From a virus, in the IMG/VR virus record IMGVR_UViG_3300009194_000014, positions 1 to 56,259 of that record: a stretch of DNA of 56,259 nucleotides; one strand, written 5' to 3'. The translations under genes were made by a program, and so were the position numbers. Positions 33,505 to 41,334 of this stretch are shown here, piece after piece (position 1 is the first letter of the stretch; each line of letters begins with the position of its first letter). A model generated the notes under the pieces. That model did not search any database. It saw only the letters and a list, made by a program, of their open reading frames with translations, and was not told the DNA's origin.

Positions 33505-33533
33505 ATGGTACCCGATGGCATTAAGGGTGTCAA
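33505..33533 (-). promoter_or_regulatory. Promoter TTGACA-17-TACCAT (minus strand)
   Basis: The minus strand has a perfect -35 box (33528-33533), a 17-base spacer and TACCAT (33505-33510). It would transcribe the ligase-like gene and the membrane genes beyond. Confidence 0.65.
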
Positions 33534-33544
33534 CCAATAAGAAA

Positions 33545-33564
33545 AGCCGGGGATATCCCCGGCT
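33545..33564 (-). terminator. Terminator after DNA polymerase
   Basis: AGCCGGGG / CCCCGGCT (8 bp, loop ATAT), followed on the minus strand by TTTTC, five bases after the polymerase stop codon. Confidence 0.75.
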
Positions 33565-33569
33565 ACCGA

Positions 33570-34457
33570 TCATTTGAATCCAAATAGACTACGCTTCACT
33601 TCGTTTTTTCTCGATTGGATATCGAATCCCATACCCTTGAGGTAGTTGTTAATCGTCTTGTTGGCTTTCTCCCATTGTTTGTCGTAATCGATAATGATGT
33701 CATCCATGAAATCGGGAAGTGTCATGGCGTCAACCGGATATGCGATGTACTTGGACTTCGGATGCTTGATGTACACCACACCGACCTTATCACCGGGCAT
33801 GATCTGACGATCTGTTTCAGAACACATTGAATTGTAAAACATCGAGGCGCGAACCGTATAATGAAATCCATGTTGGCTCCCGGTTTGCTCAAAGATGTCA
33901 AGACACTTCTTCAGAGTGTTGCACCCTGACGGTGATGCAATCTCCTTCAAAGGCGCTTGCTTATATTCCTGTTTGAACTGCTTCACCATGCGACTCAATT
34001 GGGCAGCATCCTTCCCGTCGATAATCGCTTCCACCACTTCAGTCAGGAATTGCTTCAGGAGAACCGGGGTGTTGCTCTTCCTGATCTCAAGCCCCATCAG
34101 CTTCAACGAGTCGGTCGGCTTCCCTTCCTTGTTGACCACATGAGCAGCGTACCGCTTCTTGGTCAGGAAGAACGACTTATCCGATATGATCTCTCGATCT
34201 GTCTGAATAACGTCCTTGCGGTCCTCGGGGACATTGAAGGCATCCATGATGAACTCGGGGAAAAGAGAATTGACATGCTGACCAATCTCATCCGCGATTT
34301 CACAGACCTCATTCACATCAGCATCCGCGTCGAAGAACGGGAGTTTCATGTAACACGAGTCCGTGTCCCCGGCAATCCCCATGTCAGCATGATAGCTTCG
34401 ATAAACGAATTTATCCCCCTCTTTGAAAAGGGCTGGAAATTCAATCTTATTGCTCAA
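33570..34457 (-). CDS. 43: DNA polymerase, C-terminal fragment (gp43B type)
   Basis: 295 residues forming the rest of the palm and the thumb of a family B polymerase. GDTDSCYM is motif C with both catalytic Asp; the KKRYAAHVV segment follows. The last residues RSLFGFK resemble the clamp-binding tail of RB69 and T4 polymerase. It starts with TTG at 34457, preceded by AGGAG, inside the last codons of the N-terminal fragment. Both fragments must associate to give a working enzyme. Confidence 0.88.
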   Translation of the reverse strand: MSNKIEFPALFKEGDKFVYRSYHADMGIAGDTDSCYMKLPFFDADADVNEVCEIADEIGQHVNSLFPEFIMDAFNVPEDRKDVIQTDREIISDKSFFLTKKRYAAHVVNKEGKPTDSLKLMGLEIRKSNTPVLLKQFLTEVVEAIIDGKDAAQLSRMVKQFKQEYKQAPLKEIASPSGCNTLKKCLDIFEQTGSQHGFHYTVRASMFYNSMCSETDRQIMPGDKVGVVYIKHPKSKYIAYPVDAMTLPDFMDDIIIDYDKQWEKANKTINNYLKGMGFDIQSRKNEVKRSLFGFK

Positions 34458-36186
34458 GACATTCTCCTGCTTCTTTAATTGTATCGTTAACCATCTTCAT
34501 CTGTGCTTTCGAAATGATCTGTCCAGTCAACGTGATTGACTTACCGAGATCGATGTCAAAGAATCGGAAGTGGTTATTGGTGATGGCACCATAGGCGCTG
34601 TTGATGACGATCTTGCTTGCCATCTGGTAGAGGTCGTACAGGGCTTCTTTTTCCTTGTCTCCAGCCTTAGCGGCTTCCTTCATCATTACTTTGTAATGCT
34701 TTCGAGTCTCGAAACCATTGCGAATGACTCGTGACACGAACCCATCTTTTCCGGTGAAGATGCATCCGTTGGCAGAGATACAGTACCCCTGTTCACGAAT
34801 GAACTCCATCGCTTCCTTGCCGGTGAAGTGGAAGTCTTCGCCCTTCAGGTGGCGATAATCCACATGTTGTCCGACCGCTTGCAATACCACTTCATCCTCG
34901 CTTTCGGTTACGATCTTGATGTAATCCTGAAAGCGATTCTTGGCTTGGAAGATGTAGGTTTCTGGACTGATACCAAGCATCATCATCACGGACGGATACA
35001 GACTGGTCAAGTCATACGATGCCATCCATTCGTGTCGCCCGGTCATCGTCTCATAGACGTAACCCCCTTCCAAGGTTTCCTTGTCATGGTCCTTCTTGTC
35101 AGGCACCACCACTAGCTGATTGGGATCATGAGTATGGCAATAGTTGACCACCAGTGATTCAATCATCTTTACGGTACCCAGAACGTCAGGGAACCGAATT
35201 GTAGCTTTGCGTCCCAACTGAATCAGAAGTTCGATGATGCGCTTCTTGTCATTCAGCTTCTTGAGCAATCGGGCATCCTGAAGGCTGTATTCAAAGAATG
35301 TCTGCGGGTCATTCCGATAGAGTTCACCGAGGTTATCATCATAATCGGTTTTCTTCTCGCCCAGTTCTTCCTCGGCAATAGCATTCAGGGCATAGGACCG
35401 CTTGACTTCATACGTGAACTTCTTATAGATGTCCAGCATGTCGAGGTGAAGGCGTCCGACGAGTTCCCATTTGGTGAAGTCATTTCCAAAAGCATCGACC
35501 TTCTCAGACGACTTTGCCAAGAAATCATCACGACAGAGTAGCGAGGGTGCCGATGCTCCGAAGTGTTTAGTAGCCCGCGCCATGATGTAGGGAATATCGA
35601 ACTTATCCCCGTTCCAAGCGGTTAGAATATCGATATCCTTGATGACATCGGCAAAGCACAATAGAAGATCACGCTCATTGCGCGTGCGATGGATTATGAC
35701 AGGATATTCGCCATCCGGGTCTTTCAGAGTGACTTTGTTGAGTTCCGGGGTATCAAACATCAACATATGATATTCGCCTTTAGCGGTATCAAACAGGCTG
35801 ATGGCGTTGATCTCCCCAAAAGGATTCTCGGGTCTTGGATAACCTAGTCCGTCCTTCAGGTTGAAATCGACCTCAATATCAAAGAATCCGATGTGAACCG
35901 GAACTTCCGTATCAGTGGAATGGTAGGTATCAGAAAGATGTTTGTATTCGGGAGCGATGTCCGATTCAAACAGATCGTTGCGATGACTTTTGAAGTCTTT
36001 GAACTCCTTGAAGGACTCGAAATCGACTCGCTTCACCGGGTCACCGAAGATACTGACGGCTTCCGGGGTGGCGGACTTCATGTAGCAGTAATAGGGGGCC
36101 GGAACCACATTCGTAAAGAGTTCACCATTACGATCTCGTTCCCAGCACCAAACTTCGTCTCGAATACGAGTTGCGTCAATGTACAT
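34447..36186 (-). CDS. 43: DNA polymerase, N-terminal fragment (gp43A type)
   Basis: 579 residues with the 3'-5' exonuclease and first half of the polymerase domain. Exo I FFDIEVDF, Exo II WNGDKFDIPY, Exo III YSLQDARLL; motif A YDLTSLYPSVM; motif B KIVINSAYGAITNN. It ends shortly after motif B (KEAGECLEQ). With the second fragment the total is 874 residues, like T4 gp43 (898). ATG 36186 has AAGGAG upstream; an in-frame start at 36222 would overlap a terminator. Confidence 0.92.
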   Translation of the reverse strand: MYIDATRIRDEVWCWERDRNGELFTNVVPAPYYCYMKSATPEAVSIFGDPVKRVDFESFKEFKDFKSHRNDLFESDIAPEYKHLSDTYHSTDTEVPVHIGFFDIEVDFNLKDGLGYPRPENPFGEINAISLFDTAKGEYHMLMFDTPELNKVTLKDPDGEYPVIIHRTRNERDLLLCFADVIKDIDILTAWNGDKFDIPYIMARATKHFGASAPSLLCRDDFLAKSSEKVDAFGNDFTKWELVGRLHLDMLDIYKKFTYEVKRSYALNAIAEEELGEKKTDYDDNLGELYRNDPQTFFEYSLQDARLLKKLNDKKRIIELLIQLGRKATIRFPDVLGTVKMIESLVVNYCHTHDPNQLVVVPDKKDHDKETLEGGYVYETMTGRHEWMASYDLTSLYPSVMMMLGISPETYIFQAKNRFQDYIKIVTESEDEVVLQAVGQHVDYRHLKGEDFHFTGKEAMEFIREQGYCISANGCIFTGKDGFVSRVIRNGFETRKHYKVMMKEAAKAGDKEKEALYDLYQMASKIVINSAYGAITNNHFRFFDIDLGKSITLTGQIISKAQMKMVNDTIKEAGECLEQ

Positions 36187-36212
36187 CAAATCTCCTTCAT
36201 TCAGATAGAAAA

Positions 36213-36232
36213 GGGAGGACACTTGTCCTCCC
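36213..36232 (-). terminator. Terminator upstream of DNA polymerase
   Basis: GGGAGGAC / GTCCTCCC stem with four-base loop, followed by TTTTC on the minus strand. It ends transcripts of the DsbA-like gene; no promoter is obvious between it and the polymerase start, so some readthrough is likely. Confidence 0.7.
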
Positions 36233-36259
36233 CCATATTACCACTTAACTATTCAGCTT

Positions 36260-36550
36260 TCACTCTTCCGGGCGCTGACCTTTCGCATTGCGAGCGGCGG
36301 TTAGCAGTTCTTCATTGAACTCGATGATTGATTCGTTCTTCTCATAGGTCTTGGTAGCAGTCTGATTGAAACGCTCCTTGACCAGTGCATTGAATTGAGA
36401 AGACTTCAGCTTCAGTTCCTCTTTGGCCCGTTCGGCAACGTCCTTACGAAACTGCTTCTCGGAATCTTCACGGATCAGGCTGTCCACGGCTTCCTCGATC
36501 ATGTCGTTCAGCTTGACGAGTTCGGGCTGGGTATACTGGAAATCGCTCAT
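36260..36550 (-). CDS. DsbA-like transcription-associated DNA-binding protein
   Basis: 96-residue charged helical protein. The central VAERAKEELKLKSSQFNALVKERF followed by EFNEELL parallels T4 DsbA (IRAKDELGVDGKMFNRLLALYH, then ELYDTV), a double-stranded DNA-binding protein linked to late transcription. Based on one short stretch, so moderate. RBS AAAAGGAGAAACAC. Confidence 0.55.
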   Translation of the reverse strand: MSDFQYTQPELVKLNDMIEEAVDSLIREDSEKQFRKDVAERAKEELKLKSSQFNALVKERFNQTATKTYEKNESIIEFNEELLTAARNAKGQRPEE

Positions 36551-36593
36551 GTGTTTCTCCTTTTGAATGTTTCAACTAAAGTTGGTGTATCGA

Positions 36594-36896
36594 TTACTTA
36601 CGATTGGTTGACGGATGGAGTTCGAGTTCATCGACCAGTTTGGCCAGTCGGTTCACGTTATCAAAGATGTAATGATTCGGAAACCAGCGGAAACCATAGG
36701 TTTCGATAGTGTTGATTTCGTTTGCGATTTCAATCTGAAGTTCTTTAGTTTCCATAGTGGTGCGCAGGTTACGCATCCGCGCCCGAGTCTTGCGATATAG
36801 CCCCTCGATGGCTGGGACACGACGCGGCTTGTCATTCTGCTTATGGGACTGCTTATTGCGCTGCTGAGACTTTGCAAGATTCTTGAAGTATGCCAT
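36594..36896 (-). CDS. Hypothetical basic protein, 100 aa
   Basis: The N-terminal 45 residues are strongly basic (repeated KQ, RR, KTRARMR); the C-terminal half is a mixed helix. A nucleic acid-binding role is plausible from charge only. Confidence 0.55.
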   Translation of the reverse strand: MAYFKNLAKSQQRNKQSHKQNDKPRRVPAIEGLYRKTRARMRNLRTTMETKELQIEIANEINTIETYGFRWFPNHYIFDNVNRLAKLVDELELHPSTNRK

Positions 36897-36912
36897 GGGT
36901 CTTGTTTCCTAT

Positions 36913-37398
36913 TCACATATCTTTGGTAAACATACGATTGAGTTGCTTCTTACTACGGGTTGTCTTTGTTCGTTTGGATTTAGTCTTTTTCGGAGACTCG
37001 TCTAACTCATGGTTTACTTCCTTTGCCGCTTTCGTCTTATTCTCATTTTCCAATTTATCATCGTTCGAGTCAACACTTTTCTTTGCTAATGCATCGTCAT
37101 TTACTAATTCATTGGAAAACATGATTCGTTTATCAAACTGATAACATCTAAGTTGAATGTCATCTGGATCATAATCGAACTTCTTGGTTTTCGACCCGTT
37201 GACTTTCAAAAGAATTTTCGAATCGTCAAATCCTACTATCTCACCCGGATTGGTAGCAGTTGACGGATCAGACAACCCAATGGTCACTTTGAATCCAATC
37301 ATCCACTCGGCCATATTCTCGGGCCTGAGTGAGACACAAGGGACCACTGTGTAGCCCCTATCGTTGATCGGATAGCGAGTCAGATCAAGCGTATCCAC
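36913..37398 (-). CDS. Hypothetical protein with Lys-rich tail, 161 aa
   Basis: A folded N-terminal part of about 95 residues (beta-rich, VVPCVSLRPENM, GEIVGFDDSKILLKV) is followed by a disordered tail rich in Lys, Glu, Asn and Thr. No RBS stands out. Function unknown; it closely follows the next upstream gene (3-base gap). Confidence 0.55.
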   Translation of the reverse strand: MDTLDLTRYPINDRGYTVVPCVSLRPENMAEWMIGFKVTIGLSDPSTATNPGEIVGFDDSKILLKVNGSKTKKFDYDPDDIQLRCYQFDKRIMFSNELVNDDALAKKSVDSNDDKLENENKTKAAKEVNHELDESPKKTKSKRTKTTRSKKQLNRMFTKDM

Positions 37399-37401
37399 TC
37401 A

Positions 37402-38112
37402 TTAACCCCCGCTGTAGGACGAAGAACGGGCTACACTGGAAGTCCCACGGAAAGGATTCGAACGTGTCGTTACCTTACCCGTCGAACTTGATACATTGAT
37501 ACGCGAAGCCGTCTTGTTGGATTTGAAAGCACCAATTGCCCTAGAATTGGAAGAGAAATACGTGCTGTTGCCATAGGACTTCCGCTTCTTTCGATTATCG
37601 GTGTAGTACATCTGTTTATATCGGTCGCGGGTATGGCTGTTGCCGGTTACATAGCCAGCGAGTGCCCCAATGCCCCCGGCCAGAAGCATGGATGTCATGA
37701 TGTCATTTGACATGTCCTCATGCCGCTGTTCGCCAGCAGAATCCCGATACACTACCCTCGTCTTACAATCAGAATCAATGATCTTCACATCCACGATGTT
37801 AGGATTCTGTTGCATGAGATCATTGCGCATCTTATCGAGATCGATGCCCAGACGTGCAAACATGGCATCGCTGGCAGTTTCGATGAAATACCCAGCCTTT
37901 TCATACATGAAGGCCAGCGCATTGTCCATTGCGGCAGAATAATCGTCCACTTCTTCCGCATCAAATTCTGCGATTTTCAGTGGCGACTCGGATAGGAAGT
38001 TAGGAACCAAAACTTCCAACTCGTTCCGATTGTGTTGATAGATACCCCATGACAGGGTATCTTCAAACATGTTTTCGAGTGAAAGCTGATACGGAACTTC
38101 TTTGATCTTCAC
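37402..38112 (-). CDS. Hypothetical protein with Gly helix and Ser-rich tail, 236 aa
   Basis: The central segment MLLAGGIGALAGYVTGN looks like a Gly-rich membrane helix; the C-terminal 70 residues are Ser, Arg and Asn rich, ending SSYSGG. No domain recognised. Its start overlaps the ClpP-like gene stop. Confidence 0.55.
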   Translation of the reverse strand: MKIKEVPYQLSLENMFEDTLSWGIYQHNRNELEVLVPNFLSESPLKIAEFDAEEVDDYSAAMDNALAFMYEKAGYFIETASDAMFARLGIDLDKMRNDLMQQNPNIVDVKIIDSDCKTRVVYRDSAGEQRHEDMSNDIMTSMLLAGGIGALAGYVTGNSHTRDRYKQMYYTDNRKKRKSYGNSTYFSSNSRAIGAFKSNKTASRINVSSSTGKVTTRSNPFRGTSSVARSSSYSGG

Positions 38113-39113
38113 TGGCTATCTCCATTCTGAATCAATCCTCGCCCTTCGGTCCCTGTTTTGAAGTTCCCACAATCCACATCACCAAGATCGGTGTGTACCA
38201 GAATGTCACCGGTCTTGCGGATTACAAAGTTTCCCTTGCCGATAACATCTTTCAGGCGTTCACGCAACTTCTTCTCACTCAGTGAGTTATCATAAGCATC
38301 TTTACCAATGAATCGAAGTGCGTCAGTCTCATCACCCGTGTGTTCTTCCGTATCGGTTCCTTTGAACACAATATCAAACGGATCATATTCCTCTTCCGAC
38401 ATTTCACTGATCGACACTGGAATCAGGTTTCCAGTTGAATCATTGACGAGGAAGGCTTTTCCTTCATAGACCACCACGTTGTGAAGTTGGGGAGTCATGT
38501 TGTCCCGCTTCATGAAGGTGTTCCAATCGATAGCCTTGCCGCGTTCGATAACATCCCCATCGGTGAGCCAGACTTCGGTATACTTGATCTTGTCCATCTC
38601 GTATTCATTCAGAATGCTACCGAACACTTCCTGAATGTAAGCATCGAAGCGACGCTTGTTGTGAACGAGCAGATCGTTGTGCTGGTCAGTCTTACCACCA
38701 TAGCCGTAGAACTCACGATGACCCATGAACTCAGTATGCGGCTGCGTCACACGCACTTCACCAACCGCCCACAGCATGAACCCGGCTGACGCCACTTGGC
38801 TACAGGCGACGGTGATGGTGTGCTTGAACATCTTCATGATGCTTGCCAGTTCGAGCAGCATATCTACCCGACCGCCACTGGAATTGATATAGAAGATGGC
38901 ACTGGTGTACTTCTCAGCCAATTGATACAGTTCTACCAGTTCATTTGTATTCTCTTGCGGGCTACTGAAATTGCCGCGTAGATGAACCTCCACCCGTTGC
39001 TTCTGTTCATCGACCTTCACCGTCATGAACTTGGCGAACTTAGCCGCCAGCGGGAAACCACCATCATAGTTGGTTGCGTTGAAGTCTTGAACTACCGGAT
39101 TGTGTTGGATCAT
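38109..39113 (-). CDS. ClpP-like serine protease
   Basis: 334 residues. A ClpP/S14 domain spans about 40-200: IFYINSSGGRVD, the nucleophile-containing QVASAGFMLWAVG (Ser109) and EFMGHREFYGYGG (His132). The C-terminal 130 residues are an added domain not found in ClpP. Possible roles are protein turnover during takeover or head maturation; lying among replication genes rather than head genes favours the former. RBS AAAGGAATCC. Confidence 0.8.
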   Translation of the reverse strand: MIQHNPVVQDFNATNYDGGFPLAAKFAKFMTVKVDEQKQRVEVHLRGNFSSPQENTNELVELYQLAEKYTSAIFYINSSGGRVDMLLELASIMKMFKHTITVACSQVASAGFMLWAVGEVRVTQPHTEFMGHREFYGYGGKTDQHNDLLVHNKRRFDAYIQEVFGSILNEYEMDKIKYTEVWLTDGDVIERGKAIDWNTFMKRDNMTPQLHNVVVYEGKAFLVNDSTGNLIPVSISEMSEEEYDPFDIVFKGTDTEEHTGDETDALRFIGKDAYDNSLSEKKLRERLKDVIGKGNFVIRKTGDILVHTDLGDVDCGNFKTGTEGRGLIQNGDSQ

Positions 39114-39123
39114 ACGGATTCCT

Positions 39124-39516
39124 TTATTTGACCTTGTGATTGAGCAGGAATGTCATGCGGTGTTTGCGTGTCATCCCGCTCAACATAGAATACAGATCAC
39201 CGCGTTCAAGGTCAAGCCCTTCTTCCACAACCATCGAATAAACACCATGAACGGTGGGGTCATTCATCATGCGTGACCTAGCGGACCCCATAAACGCAGT
39301 TAGATGGTCGATAGTTTCCTTGGCGGACGGGTCCAATTCATCAACTTTTGCCAATGCGTCCTCGCGTGACAGATCACCGACGAGCATCATGGCATTGAGC
39401 ACTTCCCCGGCCTTGTGCTTCGGCATGGGCAACGCCATGAACATGTCGAGATGAAATTCGTCGTCGCCAGTCTCGGTCATACGCTCGATGGTGGTGAACA
39501 GGTATTCAGTTTCCAT
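39124..39516 (-). CDS. Hypothetical protein, 130 aa
   Basis: ATG 39516 follows GGGGAG. Helical protein with an SGMTRKHRMTFLL C-terminal part. Unrecognised; ten bases upstream of the ClpP-like gene. Confidence 0.6.
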   Translation of the reverse strand: METEYLFTTIERMTETGDDEFHLDMFMALPMPKHKAGEVLNAMMLVGDLSREDALAKVDELDPSAKETIDHLTAFMGSARSRMMNDPTVHGVYSMVVEEGLDLERGDLYSMLSGMTRKHRMTFLLNHKVK

Positions 39517-39517
39517 T

Positions 39518-39796
39518 TCACAACTCCCCGATAAGATTGTAATAGTGATTAGCTGTTTCACGAATTGTTTCTATCACCAACTTTTCATTCCGTTTCAACT
39601 CATCGAATGATGCCGAACGCAAATGAAAAATCCAAAACGGCACGTTGGGGCTTAATGTAATGAGGGCAAACCTATTGGATTCCGCCCTAGCGATTCCATC
39701 TACGTTGCGCAATCGCTTCAACCACGTTACATCACGTTTTTCCATAGTAGCCTCGACCATATCAACCACATGGTCGCGCAGTTCATCGCGTGTCAT
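39518..39796 (-). CDS. Hypothetical protein, 92 aa
   Basis: AAAAGGGG lies upstream of ATG 39796. Unrecognised alpha/beta protein. Nearly contiguous with the following gene. Confidence 0.6.
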   Translation of the reverse strand: MTRDELRDHVVDMVEATMEKRDVTWLKRLRNVDGIARAESNRFALITLSPNVPFWIFHLRSASFDELKRNEKLVIETIRETANHYYNLIGEL

Positions 39797-39819
39797 AAAG
39801 TGCCCCTTTTAAACGCAAA

Positions 39820-39840
39820 GAAGGCCCGCCATGGGCCTTC
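39820..39840 (-). terminator. Hairpin upstream of 39796
   Basis: GAAGGCCC / GGGCCTTC stem followed by TTTGCGTTTAAAAG on the minus strand. A moderate terminator between the genes at 39860 and 39796. Confidence 0.55.
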
Positions 39841-39859
39841 AATATACTACCTTCACTGG

Positions 39860-40258
39860 TCACACACAAACCATTCCCAACGCCGTGTCGGTGCTTCCTG
39901 ACAGCTTCTTGAGCATGTGCCGCGTGTCATTGTCATAGTCGCAGTCAGTGACAAATGCAGGCACTTCAGCCGTACATGGGCAACTGGTGCGCACTGCCAT
40001 TAGGGCTTTGTTGACATCCGATGAACCGTCGTCAACGATGAACGACGTTGCTGCCAATTCTGCACCGGCTTCGTCAAACACACGAACGACGAAAAGGCCG
40101 GTCATGGAAATAGCGGTCAAATGACCTATTCTGTTATAGTCCTCTTTCAAAACAGATTGTAAAAGTTTGCCATTGTCCCGATTATATTCTGTTGGATCAT
40201 CTGCGACAATAGCCAGTGAGATCACATCAGAAATTCGATTAACGAATATATCGTGCAT
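39860..40258 (-). CDS. Hypothetical protein, 132 aa
   Basis: Unrecognised. ATG 40258 (MHDIFVNR) or TTG 40264 could start it; neither RBS is strong. Contains a CPCTAEVPAFVTDCDYD segment with three Cys. Confidence 0.5.
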   Translation of the reverse strand: MHDIFVNRISDVISLAIVADDPTEYNRDNGKLLQSVLKEDYNRIGHLTAISMTGLFVVRVFDEAGAELAATSFIVDDGSSDVNKALMAVRTSCPCTAEVPAFVTDCDYDNDTRHMLKKLSGSTDTALGMVCV

Positions 40259-40271
40259 GTCCAATCATTCT

Positions 40272-40352
40272 TTATAGTACGCCCCTGCTTTGCGCACCGT
40301 AGCTATCCAGCTTCTTTTTCTTCCGTCCTTGTGGCCAGTATGGGGCTTTCAT
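40272..40352 (-). CDS. Possible basic microprotein, 26 aa
   Basis: A short frame MKAPYWPQGRKKKKL... with an internal run of basic residues. It lies between the arfA terminator and the next gene. The RBS is weak; reported with low confidence. Confidence 0.3.
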   Translation of the reverse strand: MKAPYWPQGRKKKKLDSYGAQSRGVL

Positions 40353-40438
40353 ACCTGACTCTCTGCGCGTCCACAACCCATCTTAACAGACCATTACCGG
40401 ATATCAAAGCCCTAATGCCTAAAGATTAGTCATCTCAT

Positions 40439-40456
40439 GCTAATACTTAGGTATTA
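40439..40456. repeat. Inverted repeat downstream of arfA
   Basis: CTAATAC TTAG GTATTAG, a 7-bp perfect stem, AT-rich and without a T-run. Possibly an operator or RNA 3' structure. Confidence 0.5.
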
Positions 40457-40473
40457 GACGGCAGCCATATCCA

Positions 40474-40626
40474 CTAAAAAGCCCGCGTGTTAGCGGGCTT
40501 TTTATGCTTCTGTTTGCGTTTGTACTTCGTCTTATCCCTTTCGACTTTTGGCCGATAGGTCGGAGACGTTACCAACGCTTTCAAGGCATTATCCTTTACC
40601 TTGCCACGCTTACTGTCATGCTTCAT
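40474..40626 (-). CDS. arfA: ArfA-like alternative ribosome rescue factor
   Basis: 50 codons. Residues 8-43 follow E. coli ArfA: RGKVKDNALKALVTSPTYR (E. coli KGQIKDNAIEALLHDPLFR), then KVERDK and a basic KYKRKQKHKK (E. coli SYMRKGKH). ArfA recruits RF2 to ribosomes stalled without a stop codon. The intrinsic terminator at 40476-40503 lies inside the last eight codons, before the TAG, so most transcripts would lack a stop codon. The active core ends before that point. It starts on the stop codon of the upstream zinc-ribbon gene. Confidence 0.85.
   Translation of the reverse strand: MKHDSKRGKVKDNALKALVTSPTYRPKVERDKTKYKRKQKHKKPANTRAF
40476..40503. terminator. Bidirectional terminator inside arfA
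   Basis: GCCCGC / GCGGGC (6 bp, loop GTGTTA) flanked by AAAAA and TTTTT, so it works in both directions. On the minus strand it interrupts the arfA frame after codon 42; the TAG is the three bases after the T-run. Confidence 0.85.
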
Positions 40627-40766
40627 GCCACTTCCTTAACCAACTTCGCTTTCACTTTACAACGCCCACACTCGGGACACTCATCATCTACCACTTCCTC
40701 GTCCATTTCAATCCATTCGGATTGACATTCAGGACAACAATAGTACAATTCAAAAAGAGGTTCCAT
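40623..40766 (-). CDS. Zinc-ribbon microprotein, 47 aa
   Basis: Two CxxC knuckles (CCPEC and CPECG, about 20 residues apart) define a zinc ribbon; the segment between them is acidic. The start overlaps the stop of the preceding gene (TAATG) and the stop overlaps the arfA start (ATGA), so the three genes are translationally coupled. Function unknown. Confidence 0.7.
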   Translation of the reverse strand: MEPLFELYYCCPECQSEWIEMDEEVVDDECPECGRCKVKAKLVKEVA

Positions 40767-41173
40767 TACCAACCCATCAGACCTTTGATTATCATGAACG
40801 CAGTAGGGATCACAACGGAAGTCAACCCCCCGATGGCAATCTTTAGCGTCTTCGCGTTATTGCTTGCTTCTTGTTGTGTTGCTTTCAACTCATCTTTAAT
40901 GCGTCCCAATTCCTTTTCTGTCTCAGCCAGTCGATACTTGATGTTCGACAGTTCCTTATCATGGCGATGTAGCATTTCCGCAATCTGAGAAACAGAATCA
41001 GAAATCTTCAACAGTTCGTCTCGCTGATTGGCAAGCAACGTCTGCGTCTTCACCACTTCCTTGAGAGTATTAGAAATCTCTTGCAAGGATTCCTTATTAA
41101 ACTCATTGGCTGCTTCAAGGGACGCTACCCTTTCACTAATTCTCCTTTCTTCGTATCCAGATTCTAATGACAT
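40766..41173 (-). CDS. Coiled-coil protein with C-terminal membrane helix (XhlA-like)
   Basis: 135 residues. A long coiled coil (about 5-105; heptads of Leu/Ile with Glu, Lys, Asn) is followed by a single hydrophobic helix (about 108-132) ending GLMGW. This resembles haemolysin XhlA/holin-associated proteins, which also have a helical N-terminus and a C-terminal anchor. ATG 41173 has GAGGG eight bases upstream. A GATAAATAC box lies about 35 bases upstream. Confidence 0.6.
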   Translation of the reverse strand: MSLESGYEERRISERVASLEAANEFNKESLQEISNTLKEVVKTQTLLANQRDELLKISDSVSQIAEMLHRHDKELSNIKYRLAETEKELGRIKDELKATQQEASNNAKTLKIAIGGLTSVVIPTAFMIIKGLMGW

Positions 41174-41205
41174 AGCAGTTGCCCTCAAATACATTCTTAT
41201 AAGAT

Positions 41206-41214
41206 GTATTTATC
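41206..41214 (-). promoter_or_regulatory. Late promoter-like box GATAAATAC
   Basis: On the minus strand GATAAATACA, one base from TATAAATAC. It would let the coiled-coil membrane gene, the zinc ribbon and arfA be expressed late independently of the ArsR-controlled promoter. Confidence 0.45.
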
Positions 41215-41235
41215 GGCAACTGCTTTTACATTATG

Positions 41236-41334
41236 TCACTTGTCCTTCATTAAGTCGATAAGGACTGCGGCCCCAATAATGAAGAAAGTAACTATCATCG
41301 AAACGGAAAGCCACCCTAACCATCCTATCGCCAT
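41236..41334 (-). CDS. Membrane microprotein, 32 aa
   Basis: A single hydrophobic helix (WLGWLSVSMIVTFFIIGAAV, then LIDLMKDK). The ATG overlaps the stop of the phosphatase gene, with GGAG upstream. Not recognised. Confidence 0.5.
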   Translation of the reverse strand: MAIGWLGWLSVSMIVTFFIIGAAVLIDLMKDK

